A DNA stretch of 7,042 bases from Sulfurimonas sp. (lineage in GTDB: Bacteria; Campylobacterota; Campylobacteria; Campylobacterales; Sulfurimonadaceae), in assembly GCA_026987995.1 (NCBI GenBank), contig JALSMC010000287.1, positions 1-7,042 on the forward strand, given 5' to 3'. The first letter of the stretch is position 1; each line of letters starts with the position of its first letter. The translations under genes were made by a program, and so were the position numbers. The notes below the pieces were generated by a model. That model worked only from the letters and a program-made list of their open reading frames with translations. It searched no databases and had not been told where the DNA came from. Positions 1 to 6,368 of this stretch are shown piece by piece.

Positions 1-7
1 AACACAC

Positions 8-13
8 ATTATA
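8..13 (-). promoter_or_regulatory. possible -10 box of a leftward promoter leading out of the window
   Basis: On the minus strand this hexamer reads TATAAT, preceded by TTTTATG and followed by GTGTGTT. It matches the strong -10 boxes found before the other genes here. No good -35 box is visible, which is usual for sigma-70 promoters of Campylobacterota. If real, it would drive a gene lying left of the window. AT-rich DNA makes chance matches likely, so this is tentative. Confidence 0.35.
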
Positions 14-92
14 CATAAAACAACCAAATATGAATAAATAACTAACACCTAAAATGCGTGTTAATTATCAAAATATCATGTATTGAAGTAAG

Positions 93-120
93 TTAAAGAA
101 AAAAAGTGTAGTTTTCTTAA
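93..120. repeat. short AT-rich hairpin
   Basis: Arms TTAA-GAAAA (93-102, with A97 bulged) and TTTTC-TTAA (112-120) can form a nine-pair stem with a nine-base loop. In the leftward direction, that of valS transcription, the 3' arm and the bases next to it give a run of Ts. It could help stop valS transcripts, but it has only one G-C pair and may be fortuitous. Confidence 0.25.
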
Positions 121-161
121 GAATTTGATGTGTGTTATGTAAGGAAATCGTCGATAACTGA

Positions 162-209
162 ACACTTTATATGTTATTTGTCATATTTACGACATAACAC
201 ATAAAGTGT
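162..209 (-). repeat. long imperfect inverted repeat just past valS (possible 3' stem-loop)
   Basis: Arms 162-182 and 191-209 pair over 18 base pairs: nine pairs (ACACTTTAT with ATAAAGTGT), one A/C mismatch at 171/200, six pairs (TGTTAT with ATAACA), a two-T bulge at 178-179, then GTC with GAC around an eight-base loop. It lies 11 bases beyond the valS stop codon, the position expected of a terminator or an mRNA-stabilising 3' stem-loop. The stem is mostly A-T and no T-run follows it on the leftward strand, so it is not a textbook intrinsic terminator. It could also be a protein-binding palindrome or the remnant of a small repeat. Confidence 0.5.
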
Positions 210-220
210 AGCTTAAGTGC

Positions 221-2851
221 TTAGGACTTTAAAGAAGAGAGTTGTTCTAGTACTTTTACTTGTTTGGCTTGTGCATCACTAAGTAGCGTTCTGTTTTTAG
301 CGAGTACATCCTCAGGAGCATTTGCTACGAAACGTTCGTTGTTTAACATACCGTTTAATTTATCTATCTCTTTTTGTAGTTTTTCATCTTGTTTTGATAA
401 CTTTGCGATGATAGAACTAAGGTCGATGGAGTCAGTTGGGATGAAAGTCTCACATTTGTCTGAGATGTCACTGACTGCGTTTGCTATCTTAGTCTCTGTA
501 AACTCTACATCAGTAACTTTTGCTAACTTCACGATGAAAGGAAGCATCATCTCTTTGTCCGCATCAGATAAACCATCTATCTTAACAAATGCTTTTTCTA
601 TTTTTTGGTTTGCTAGATCTACAAGAACTTTTGCTCTACGGATAGAAACGATGGCATCCATTATTATCTCAAAAGTTGCTTCTTCTGGACGTTGCTTAGT
701 TTTTGTTGGAAAACGCATAAGCATGATAGATTCACCATCTTCAAGAGTCGTTCCACTAAGTTCATGGTAAAGGTGCTCAGTGATAAACGGCATAAATGGA
801 TGTAGTAACTTCATCGCCTCTTTAAAGATAGCTCCAAGTTCTACTACTGAGTCTTTGTCTGCTTTACTTAGCTCTATACCCCAACCACAAAACTCGTTCC
901 AAAGGAACTTGTACATTACAAGTGCTGCGTCATTGAACTTGTACTCATCTAAGTATGCACGTACCTCTTTTGTAGCGAAGTTTAAACGCGACATCATATA
1001 CTTACCAAGAGGAGTTTCAACACAAAATCCACTCATATCAGGGAACACATCCACATTCATTTGAAGGTATTTTACTGCATTATAAAGCTTGTTTGTGAAG
1101 TTACGATTTAACTCCAACTTCTCATCACTCATACGGATATCACGACCTTGTGCGGCACTTATTGCAAGAGTGAAACGCAGGATATCTGCTGAGTACTTCT
1201 CTATAGTATCAAGTGGGTCAACAACATTTCCTTTTGATTTACTCATCTTATCGCCATTGGCATCACGAACTAGTGCATGGAGGTAGATGTGGTTAAATGG
1301 TAGTTTACCGTTAAAGTTCTCACCCATCATCATCATTCTAGCTACCCAAAAGAAAAGGATGTCAAAACCAGTGATAAGAAGAGTGTTTGGATAGAAATCT
1401 TTCATATCTTGTGACTCAAAAAGTTTCTCCATCTCAACATCGCCTTCTTGACCCCAACCGAGAGTTGAAAAAGGCCAAAGTGCAGAAGAGAACCAAGTAT
1501 CTAAAACATCAGGGTCTTGTGTTACATTTTTGCATGCACATTTTGGACAAGCCTCAGGAGACTCCTCTTGTGAAGCAAACTCATGTCCACAATCATCACA
1601 GTAAAATACAGGTATCTGATGTCCCCACCATAACTGACGAGATATACACCAGTCACGAAGTTCACCCATCCAAGAGTTGTAAGAGTTTATCCAGTGAGGA
1701 GGGAAGAATTTTGCTTCGCCTGCGTTTGTTTTTTCTATAGACTTGTCAGCTACCTCTTTACGTAAAAACCACTGTCTTGAGATATAAGGCTCAACGATGT
1801 TTTTACATCTATAACAGTGTCCTACTTGATGTTTGTGGTCTTCTATCTTTACGATAAATCCCTCTTCATCAAGGCGTTTAACGATTACTTCACGAGCTTC
1901 AAGTCTGTCTAGACCTTTAAACTCTTCTGCATAATCATTAAGGATTCCTTTTTCATCAAAAACCGTGATAAACTCTAGGTTATGGCGTTTACCGACTTCA
2001 TAATCGTTTTGATCGTGTGCAGGAGTTACTTTTACGACACCCGTTCCAAACTCCATATCAACATGAGTATCAGCGATGATAGCTACTTCACGAGAAAGAA
2101 GTGGAAGTTTTATCTTTTTGCCTATGAGGTCTTTGTAACGCTCATCATCAGGATGAACCATAACGGCAGTATCACCGAAGTAAGTCTCAGGTCTTGTAGT
2201 CGCTACTTCAACCGAGCCACTTCCATCAGCAAATGGATAAGTGATGTGGTAAAACTTACCATCTGTATCTTCATGTTCTACTTCTATGTCTGAGAGCGCA
2301 CCATCGTGAGTACACCAGTTTACCATGTAGTTTCCACGGATAATTAAGCCATCATTGTAGAGTTTTACAAACGACTCTTTTACAGACTTCTGTAGTCCAG
2401 CATCCATAGTAAAACGCTCTCTATCCCAAGCAGGACTTACACCCATATGGCGAAGCTGCTGCGTCATTATGCCAGCTGACTCTTCTTTCCAAGCCCAAAC
2501 TCGCTCTAAAAACTTCTCACGACCGAGGGCTTCTTTAGTAGTTCCCTCTGCTAGGAGTTGTTTCTCTACTACATTTTGAGTAGCGATTCCCGCATGGTCT
2601 GTTCCTGGTTGCCAAAGAGTTTTGTAACCATCCATACGTTTGTATCTAGTGATGATATCTTGGAGTGTAAATGTAAGTGCATGACCGATGTGTAGGCGAC
2701 CTGTTACATTTGGTGGTGGCATCATGATAGAGAAGTTTTTTCCCTCTTCTTGGATGCTTTTATTAGCATCTATCTCGAAGTACTTGCGTCCTTCCCAAAT
2801 TTTATAGTATTTGTTTTCTGTTTCTTGAGGATTGTATTTGTTGTCTGACAT
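221..2851 (-). CDS. valS: valyl-tRNA synthetase
   Basis: This cytoplasmic class I enzyme charges tRNA-Val with valine using ATP and edits mischarged threonine. The 876 residues cover the whole family architecture. The catalytic HIGH motif is HIGH 54-57 within NVTGRLHIGHA, followed by GTDHAGIATQ (83-92). The CP1 editing domain spans about 195-345 with TTRPET (219-224) and GTGVVKVTPAHDQND (269-283). KMSKS is at 535-539 (DGDKMSKSKGN context). A zinc-ribbon pair, C418/C421 and C435/C438, precedes DPDVLDTWFSSALWPFSTLGW. The C-terminal 65 or so residues form the tRNA-binding coiled coil typical of ValRS. The ATG start is supported by AAGGCG seven bases upstream (cctt at 2859-2862 on the plus strand). 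The gene follows the GGDEF gene by 54 bp but has its own -10 box, so it may be read alone or by readthrough. It is slightly shorter than the E. coli enzyme (951 aa), with nothing essential missing. Confidence 0.98.
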   Translation of the reverse strand: MSDNKYNPQETENKYYKIWEGRKYFEIDANKSIQEEGKNFSIMMPPPNVTGRLHIGHALTFTLQDIITRYKRMDGYKTLWQPGTDHAGIATQNVVEKQLLAEGTTKEALGREKFLERVWAWKEESAGIMTQQLRHMGVSPAWDRERFTMDAGLQKSVKESFVKLYNDGLIIRGNYMVNWCTHDGALSDIEVEHEDTDGKFYHITYPFADGSGSVEVATTRPETYFGDTAVMVHPDDERYKDLIGKKIKLPLLSREVAIIADTHVDMEFGTGVVKVTPAHDQNDYEVGKRHNLEFITVFDEKGILNDYAEEFKGLDRLEAREVIVKRLDEEGFIVKIEDHKHQVGHCYRCKNIVEPYISRQWFLRKEVADKSIEKTNAGEAKFFPPHWINSYNSWMGELRDWCISRQLWWGHQIPVFYCDDCGHEFASQEESPEACPKCACKNVTQDPDVLDTWFSSALWPFSTLGWGQEGDVEMEKLFESQDMKDFYPNTLLITGFDILFFWVARMMMMGENFNGKLPFNHIYLHALVRDANGDKMSKSKGNVVDPLDTIEKYSADILRFTLAISAAQGRDIRMSDEKLELNRNFTNKLYNAVKYLQMNVDVFPDMSGFCVETPLGKYMMSRLNFATKEVRAYLDEYKFNDAALVMYKFLWNEFCGWGIELSKADKDSVVELGAIFKEAMKLLHPFMPFITEHLYHELSGTTLEDGESIMLMRFPTKTKQRPEEATFEIIMDAIVSIRRAKVLVDLANQKIEKAFVKIDGLSDADKEMMLPFIVKLAKVTDVEFTETKIANAVSDISDKCETFIPTDSIDLSSIIAKLSKQDEKLQKEIDKLNGMLNNERFVANAPEDVLAKNRTLLSDAQAKQVKVLEQLSSLKS
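983..991 (+). repeat. YAAACGCGA word, copy 1 (inside valS)
   Basis: TAAACGCGA on the plus strand, antisense to valS, where it is read as parts of the codons TCG CGT TTA. See the finding on this repeated word. Confidence 0.55.
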
Positions 2852-2887
2852 AGAATCGCCTTAAAATTTATGATTTAAAATTGCGCG

Positions 2888-2893
2888 ATTATA
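2888..2893 (-). promoter_or_regulatory. -10 box of the valS promoter
   Basis: The minus strand reads TTTAGCTATAATCGCGCAA, with a perfect TATAAT and a start site expected near 2881, giving a leader of only about 30 bases before the valS ATG. No TTGACA-like -35 box is present; the upstream DNA, which lies in the end of the GGDEF gene, is T/A-rich. The bases directly after the -10 box are CGCGC, an unusually GC-rich discriminator for this AT-rich window. The short leader rules out a T-box type leader. Confidence 0.7.
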
Positions 2894-2905
2894 GCTAAAT
2901 ACTAC

Positions 2906-3733
2906 TTAAAAAGTGATTCCAGTAATTCTTTGCTTTATAGTCAGTTTGTCTTCATACATATTTTTATCGGCTGCTTCGAGTACTGTATTGAGTTCATCGT
3001 TAGTTGTGAAGCTAGTTACACCTATTGAAAAGCTCGTACGAAAAAGTGAGTCTTGAGCTTTGAGCTTTTTCTTTAAAACATCTTCTCTAATGTCGGATAA
3101 AACTTGAAATGAAGCTGCTTCATCAATCTTACTAGGAAAGATAACAATAAACTCATCTCCACCATAACGGACAACATCAAAAGTACTTTTTTTGAGTATG
3201 TTAGCGATAAATATAAGTACCTTATCCCCGATAACATGTCCAAAAGTATCGTTAACAATTTTGAAGTAGTTTAAGTCAATCATCGCTAAAGTACCGGTAT
3301 GTGTAAACTTTCCTGTTTGCGAATCTACAACATTATCATGTAACCACTTTCTATTGTACACATTTGTAAGTTCATCTTTATAAACAGCAGCTTTGAGTGC
3401 TTCTATCTCACTTCTAAGTGCTTTGGTCTCTTTGAGTACTTCATTTAAGGCTAATTCGTCTTTGTCTTGCATGGCAGTGAGAGCTTTTTGAGTACTCTCA
3501 CTCAGGTGTTTAACATTTATAGAGGTTTTTTTTTGGATTTTAGTAAAACTAGAACATTGTTCATTCAATATATCGCTTGAAAGCTGCTCTTCATCTTCAA
3601 CAACAGTATCGTAGTCGTGTGAAAATTGATTAAATATAGAAGAGTAAATAGATGGTGTAACAACCTTCATTCCATTAACAGAGGTCTTTGTTTCATCGGT
3701 AATAGTCTGTAGTATTCTGTCATCTTTATTCAT
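2906..3733 (-). CDS. diguanylate cyclase (GGDEF domain protein)
   Basis: A 275-residue protein predicted to make cyclic di-GMP from two GTP. Residues 1 to about 80 are an N-terminal region I cannot assign to a domain (it contains VVTPSIYSSIF at 24-34). Residues about 85-118 look like a charged helical or coiled-coil linker. A complete GGDEF domain runs from about 118 to 275: DELTNVYNR (120-128), metal-binding D153 in MIDLNYFKIVND, GH at 165-166, the active-site loop RYGGDEF with GGDEF at 191-195, SIGVT (236-240) and ADKNMYEDK near the end. The catalytic residues look intact, so it is probably active. The allosteric inhibitory RxxD site expected before RYGGDEF reads KSTF, so it is absent. There is no signal peptide or membrane segment, indicating a cytoplasmic enzyme. 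The ATG start has AAGG nine bases upstream. It is divergent from the helicase gene and lies 54 bp upstream of valS. The signal sensed is unknown. Confidence 0.93.
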   Translation of the reverse strand: MNKDDRILQTITDETKTSVNGMKVVTPSIYSSIFNQFSHDYDTVVEDEEQLSSDILNEQCSSFTKIQKKTSINVKHLSESTQKALTAMQDKDELALNEVLKETKALRSEIEALKAAVYKDELTNVYNRKWLHDNVVDSQTGKFTHTGTLAMIDLNYFKIVNDTFGHVIGDKVLIFIANILKKSTFDVVRYGGDEFIVIFPSKIDEAASFQVLSDIREDVLKKKLKAQDSLFRTSFSIGVTSFTTNDELNTVLEAADKNMYEDKLTIKQRITGITF

Positions 3734-3761
3734 AATTCAAAACCTTAATTCTAATGTATTG

Positions 3762-3767
3762 ATTATA
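3762..3767 (-). promoter_or_regulatory. -10 box of the GGDEF gene promoter (extended, TGATATAAT)
   Basis: The minus strand reads CTATGATATAATCAATAC, a perfect TATAAT preceded by TGN, the extended -10 signature. It lies 28 bp upstream of the GGDEF start codon, giving a leader of about 20 bases. No -35 consensus is visible. The position where RNA polymerase would contact the -35 region (about 3785-3790) coincides with the -10 box of the divergent helicase promoter. Confidence 0.65.
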
Positions 3768-3789
3768 TCATAGCAAAAGTAATTTTCGG

Positions 3790-3795
3790 TATAAT
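3790..3795 (+). promoter_or_regulatory. -10 box of the helicase gene promoter
   Basis: The plus strand reads TTCGGTATAATCACAAAC with a perfect TATAAT, 25 bp before the helicase ATG. A GAGGAG ribosome binding site (3809-3814) follows, six bases from the start. There is no -35 consensus. The equivalent -35 zone (about 3767-3772) abuts the -10 box of the divergent GGDEF gene promoter, so the two promoters occupy the same short stretch. Confidence 0.65.
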
Positions 3796-3820
3796 CACAA
3801 ACATTTTTGAGGAGAAGCAT

Positions 3821-5899
3821 ATGCCATTATCGCGTTTAAACGAACAGCAGTATGCAGCTGCGACTTCTTCATATGCCCAAAACCTTATCATAGCTTCTGC
3901 TGGAACTGGAAAAACTTCTACGATTGTTGGGCGTATCGGTCACCTAATAGGGCAGGGGATAAAACCTAATGAGATTCTTCTGCTTACCTTTACAAACAAA
4001 GCAGCCGCTGAAATGGTTGCTCGTGTTGGAGAGTACTTTGGTAAAAATGTAGCCTCAAACATAGATGCAGGTACTTTTCATGCAGTGAGTTACCGATGGT
4101 TAAAAAAGCATGATCAAAAAGTTGTACTCAAACAGCAACGCGAACTCAAAACACTCTTTCGTTCAGTTTTTGAAAAGCGTAACTTTATGAACATAGATGC
4201 CGAAGTAAACCCTTATGGTGGAAACCATCTCTATGACCTCTACTCTTTTTACCAAAACACAGAACTAGTAAACAACTTTGAAGACTGGGTAAAAGAGAAG
4301 TATGAAGAGCATGCACAGTTTGCTCTCATCTATGCTGATGTTGTAGATGAGTTTGAACAGCTCAAACGCGACTACGGTTTTGTAAACTTTAATGACTTGC
4401 TTTTAAACTTTCGTGAGATGTGCAAAACAAAAGACTTAGGCTATAAAGAGGTGCTTGTCGATGAGTACCAAGATACAAATGCCCTTCAAGGAACACTCAT
4501 AGATGCTATGAAACCACCTTCACTCTTTTGTGTTGGGGATTATGACCAGAGTATTTATGCTTTTAATGGAGCAGACATTAGCATCATTGGCTCTTTTACT
4601 ACAAAGTTTCCAGATGCTCATGTACATACTTTGACAAAAAACTATCGTTCATCTCGCCCCATACTCTCACTTGCAACAAAGGTGATAGAACATAACAAAC
4701 GCATCTACCCAAAAGAGTTAGAAGTGACTCGCACACAAGATGCAAAAGCACCAAGTCTACTCGCGTTTGATGAGCTTTTTGATCAGTACCATGCAATTGC
4801 TGCAATGATACGAGATAGCCAAACGCCACGAGAAGAGATAGCGGTTATCTTTCGTAACAACTCTTCTGCTGATGGTATAGAAGTGGGATTAAGAGAACTT
4901 GACATCGCTTGTAAACGCAAAGGTGGCACTTCATTTTTTGATTCTCGTGAGATAAAAGCTATACTCGATTTATATACATTACTTGTAAATGAGTCGGATA
5001 TGATGGCATTTATACATCTTTTTGAGTTTGCAAAGGGGATAGGTTCTGCTATGGCTAAAGAGCTCTACATTGCATTTAAAACTCTAGGTCATGGAAGTAT
5101 GTTTTATGGTCTGTATGCTCCAGATGAGTCTATAAAAAACCCTTTTGAAAAGCGAAAACTCAACCACCAACTCGGTCTTTTTGATGATTTCTTAGAACTT
5201 GGAGCTGTTGGTAAGTATGCCAAGCTGGACTTCGAGCCAAAGTTTATGAAAAACCCTATACTAAAACACCCCAGACTGACAAAGGATTCTGCTACTTTTG
5301 TGCATAATTTTTACCTTCTTTTTCGTGACCTAAAGGGTGTGAAAAAGCCTTATACTGTAGTGGAAAAAATAGTAAAATCAGCCCTTTTTGGATACATCGC
5401 AGAGTCACTTGCAAGTAAACGAGCACAACTTAAAGATGGTAGCATAGATGAGAAGCAAAAGACAGAAGCACTCACTCGAATACAGAGAAAAAACCTGCTT
5501 TTACTTGAGCTCACAAAACCATACAAAGAGCATGAACGCTTTTTAAACGCGATGATTTTAGGTTCTTCTGACTTAACACAAGGTGAGGGTGTAAACCTAC
5601 TTAGCGTTCACGGAAGTAAGGGTTTAGAATATAAAGAAGTGTATGTAGTAGACTTGATGGATGGGCGTTTTCCAAACCGAAAACTTATGCAAAGAGGGGG
5701 TTCTTTAGATGAAGAACGACGTCTCTTTTATGTCTCAGTTACAAGGGCAAAAGACATACTTTATCTCTCATATGCGAAGTACGACAAGGTTAAAAAACAA
5801 AACTTTGTTGCAAGTCAGTTTTTATACGAAGCGGGACTTGTGCCTAAAGATGAAGCATATAGAAAGATGGCAATGCAGGAAGAAGATAAAGAAGATTAG
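3821..5899 (+). CDS. UvrD/Rep-family ATP-dependent DNA helicase
   Basis: A 692-residue superfamily 1A 3'-5' DNA helicase, expected to unwind DNA in nucleotide excision and mismatch repair and at stalled forks. The motifs are in order: Q motif LNEQQYAAA (6-14), Walker A AGTGKT (27-32), Ia LLLTFTNKAAAEM (53-65), Ib GTFHA (84-88), II VDEYQDT (213-219), III GDYDQSIYAFNGAD (239-252), IV LTKNYRSSRPI (271-281), V LLSVHGSKGLEY (593-604) and VI EERRLFYVSVTRA (631-643). Length matches Rep, PcrA and UvrD (about 670-720 aa). Motif III has F-N-G where E. coli Rep and UvrD have W-R-G. The long stretch 290-580 should hold the 2B and 2A regions. The ATG start follows GAGGAG by six bases. It is divergent from the GGDEF gene, and the HMA gene follows 40 bp after the stop. 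Whether it is best named uvrD, pcrA or rep cannot be settled by eye, so no symbol is given. Confidence 0.96.
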   Translation: MPLSRLNEQQYAAATSSYAQNLIIASAGTGKTSTIVGRIGHLIGQGIKPNEILLLTFTNKAAAEMVARVGEYFGKNVASNIDAGTFHAVSYRWLKKHDQKVVLKQQRELKTLFRSVFEKRNFMNIDAEVNPYGGNHLYDLYSFYQNTELVNNFEDWVKEKYEEHAQFALIYADVVDEFEQLKRDYGFVNFNDLLLNFREMCKTKDLGYKEVLVDEYQDTNALQGTLIDAMKPPSLFCVGDYDQSIYAFNGADISIIGSFTTKFPDAHVHTLTKNYRSSRPILSLATKVIEHNKRIYPKELEVTRTQDAKAPSLLAFDELFDQYHAIAAMIRDSQTPREEIAVIFRNNSSADGIEVGLRELDIACKRKGGTSFFDSREIKAILDLYTLLVNESDMMAFIHLFEFAKGIGSAMAKELYIAFKTLGHGSMFYGLYAPDESIKNPFEKRKLNHQLGLFDDFLELGAVGKYAKLDFEPKFMKNPILKHPRLTKDSATFVHNFYLLFRDLKGVKKPYTVVEKIVKSALFGYIAESLASKRAQLKDGSIDEKQKTEALTRIQRKNLLLLELTKPYKEHERFLNAMILGSSDLTQGEGVNLLSVHGSKGLEYKEVYVVDLMDGRFPNRKLMQRGGSLDEERRLFYVSVTRAKDILYLSYAKYDKVKKQNFVASQFLYEAGLVPKDEAYRKMAMQEEDKED
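3830..3838 (-). repeat. YAAACGCGA word, copy 2 (start of helicase gene)
   Basis: TAAACGCGA on the minus strand, within codons 4-6 of the helicase gene (TCG CGT TTA). It overlaps the ten-base palindrome CGTTTAAACG at 3833-3842. Confidence 0.55.
4363..4371 (+). repeat. YAAACGCGA word, copy 3 (inside helicase gene)
   Basis: CAAACGCGA on the plus strand, read in the helicase frame as parts of CTC AAA CGC GAC (Leu-Lys-Arg-Asp). Confidence 0.55.
4761..4769 (-). repeat. YAAACGCGA word, copy 4 (inside helicase gene)
   Basis: CAAACGCGA on the minus strand, read in the helicase frame as parts of CTC GCG TTT GAT, a different reading frame of the word from copy 3. Confidence 0.55.
5544..5552 (+). repeat. 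YAAACGCGA word, copy 5 (inside helicase gene)
   Basis: TAAACGCGA on the plus strand, read in the helicase frame as parts of TTA AAC GCG ATG, again in a different frame from copy 3. Confidence 0.55.
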
Positions 5900-5907
5900 C
5901 GGTGTGC

Positions 5908-5913
5908 TATAAT
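5908..5913 (+). promoter_or_regulatory. -10 box of the HMA gene promoter (extended, TGCTATAAT)
   Basis: GTGTGCTATAATACGAC carries a perfect TATAAT with an upstream TGC, the extended -10 signature. It starts nine bases after the helicase stop codon and 32 bp before the HMA start codon, so the small gene probably has its own transcript in addition to any readthrough. The ribosome binding site AAGGA (5930-5934) is five bases from the ATG. No -35 box and no obvious metal-regulator operator palindrome is seen. Confidence 0.65.
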
Positions 5914-5939
5914 ACGACTTTAAAATAACAAGGAAAATT

Positions 5940-6368
5940 ATGAATAAAAAAATGGCAATAACACTAGCGATACTGACAGTAATAACTCTAATATTTGGAG
6001 CATATGTAGTAAACCTTGCTTCTAAACGCGAAAGCAACACTACAACTCTTCCAATCATGACAAGTAAACTTGTAAAAATTGATGGCATGACATGTGAGTC
6101 TTGTGAGCAAGCTCTTGGTAAAGCTGCAAAGAAGATAAAAGGTGTAGAGAGTATCACTGCATCTGCTAAAGATGGAAATGCTGTTGTAAAGTATGACCTT
6201 GTTAAGACAGATATAGATACTGTTATGAAAGAGATTCGTAAAACTGGTTACAGACCTATTTCTTATGAAGAGTATAATGAAAAGGCTGTTAAAAAAGAGT
6301 CTAAGAGTACTAAAGAGTCAAACACTACTATGAAGTGTGGTGCAGGGAAGTGTGGCACTACACACTAG
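5940..6368 (+). CDS. membrane-anchored heavy-metal-associated (HMA) domain protein with a CGAGKCG tail
   Basis: A 142-residue protein predicted to bind a soft metal ion such as Cu(I), or Hg(II), outside the cytoplasm. Residues 5-27 form one hydrophobic segment after an N-terminal KK pair, read as a signal anchor; no lipobox cysteine follows it. Residues about 43-109 form an HMA fold with the metal site GMTCESC (M50, C52, C55), the strand AVVKYD (81-86) and the closing TGYRPISY (102-109), arranged as in MerP, CopZ and the N-terminal domains of copper ATPases. A Lys/Glu/Ser-rich linker (110-130) leads to MKCGAGKCGTTH, which adds C133, C138 and a terminal histidine as a possible second metal site. 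The start is fixed by AAGGA five bases upstream. No mer, cop or P-type ATPase gene lies next to it, so the metal is not known from context. Its stop overlaps that of the convergent EI24-like gene. Confidence 0.85.
   Translation: MNKKMAITLAILTVITLIFGAYVVNLASKRESNTTTLPIMTSKLVKIDGMTCESCEQALGKAAKKIKGVESITASAKDGNAVVKYDLVKTDIDTVMKEIRKTGYRPISYEEYNEKAVKKESKSTKESNTTMKCGAGKCGTTH
6023..6031 (+). repeat. YAAACGCGA word, copy 6 (inside HMA gene)
   Basis: TAAACGCGA on the plus strand, read as parts of TCT AAA CGC GAA (Ser-Lys-Arg-Glu), just after the membrane segment of the HMA protein. Confidence 0.55.
6349..6366. repeat. small hairpin at the convergent gene ends
   Basis: AGTGTG (6349-6354) and CACACT (6361-6366) pair perfectly over six bases around a six-base loop, inside the last codons of the HMA gene and reaching its stop codon and that of the facing gene. 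No T-run follows on either strand, so it is at best a weak bidirectional transcript end signal. The 5' arm is part of the AAGTGTGG word that is repeated (6333-6340, 6348-6355) because it encodes the two KCG triplets. Confidence 0.3.

Larger units (their letters stand above)
1..220. other. AT-rich intergenic region downstream of valS
   Basis: No gene is supported here: the longest ATG-started frame I see on the plus strand is a ten-codon one at 54-86. The stretch is rich in short GTGT/ACAC words (TAACAC, GTGTTA, GTGTTATGT) that occur in both orientations and can pair with one another. Inverted pairs are 1-9 with 128-136, 43-48 with 58-63, 93-102 with 112-120, 131-140 with 192-201, and the long arm pair 162-182 with 191-209. 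The word AAAGTGTAG is directly repeated at 103-111 and 203-211, exactly 100 bp apart. It lies beyond the 3' end of valS and upstream of whatever gene lies to the left of the window. Confidence 0.6.

Noticed and set aside
54..86. Ten-codon frame in the left intergenic region (MRVNYQNIMY)
   Set aside because: It is too short, has no ribosome binding site, and is of a length expected by chance.
264..1740. Several open frames on the plus strand opposite valS (264-770, 780-1064, 1089-1286, 1387-1740), and another at 1982-2293
   Set aside because: They lie antisense to a full-length, motif-complete valyl-tRNA synthetase, have no convincing ribosome binding sites, and their translations show no domain features.
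2852..2905. T-box or other leader riboswitch controlling valS
   Set aside because: The predicted leader is only about 30 bases, with no room for a specifier stem or antiterminator, and T-boxes are not expected in this phylum.
5709..5912. Alternative plus-strand frame overlapping the helicase 3' end
   Set aside because: It runs out of frame through helicase motif VI and has no independent start signal.
5822..6157. Hydrophobic-looking 111-codon frame on the minus strand across the helicase and HMA gene ends
   Set aside because: It is antisense to two well-supported genes and to their intergenic promoter; its hydrophobicity mirrors the complement of the HMA membrane segment and AT-rich DNA.
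6333..6360. Near-tandem 15-base repeat at the end of the HMA gene
   Set aside because: It is explained by the two KCG triplets in the protein tail; only the first eight bases match, so it is a protein motif and not a DNA repeat element.
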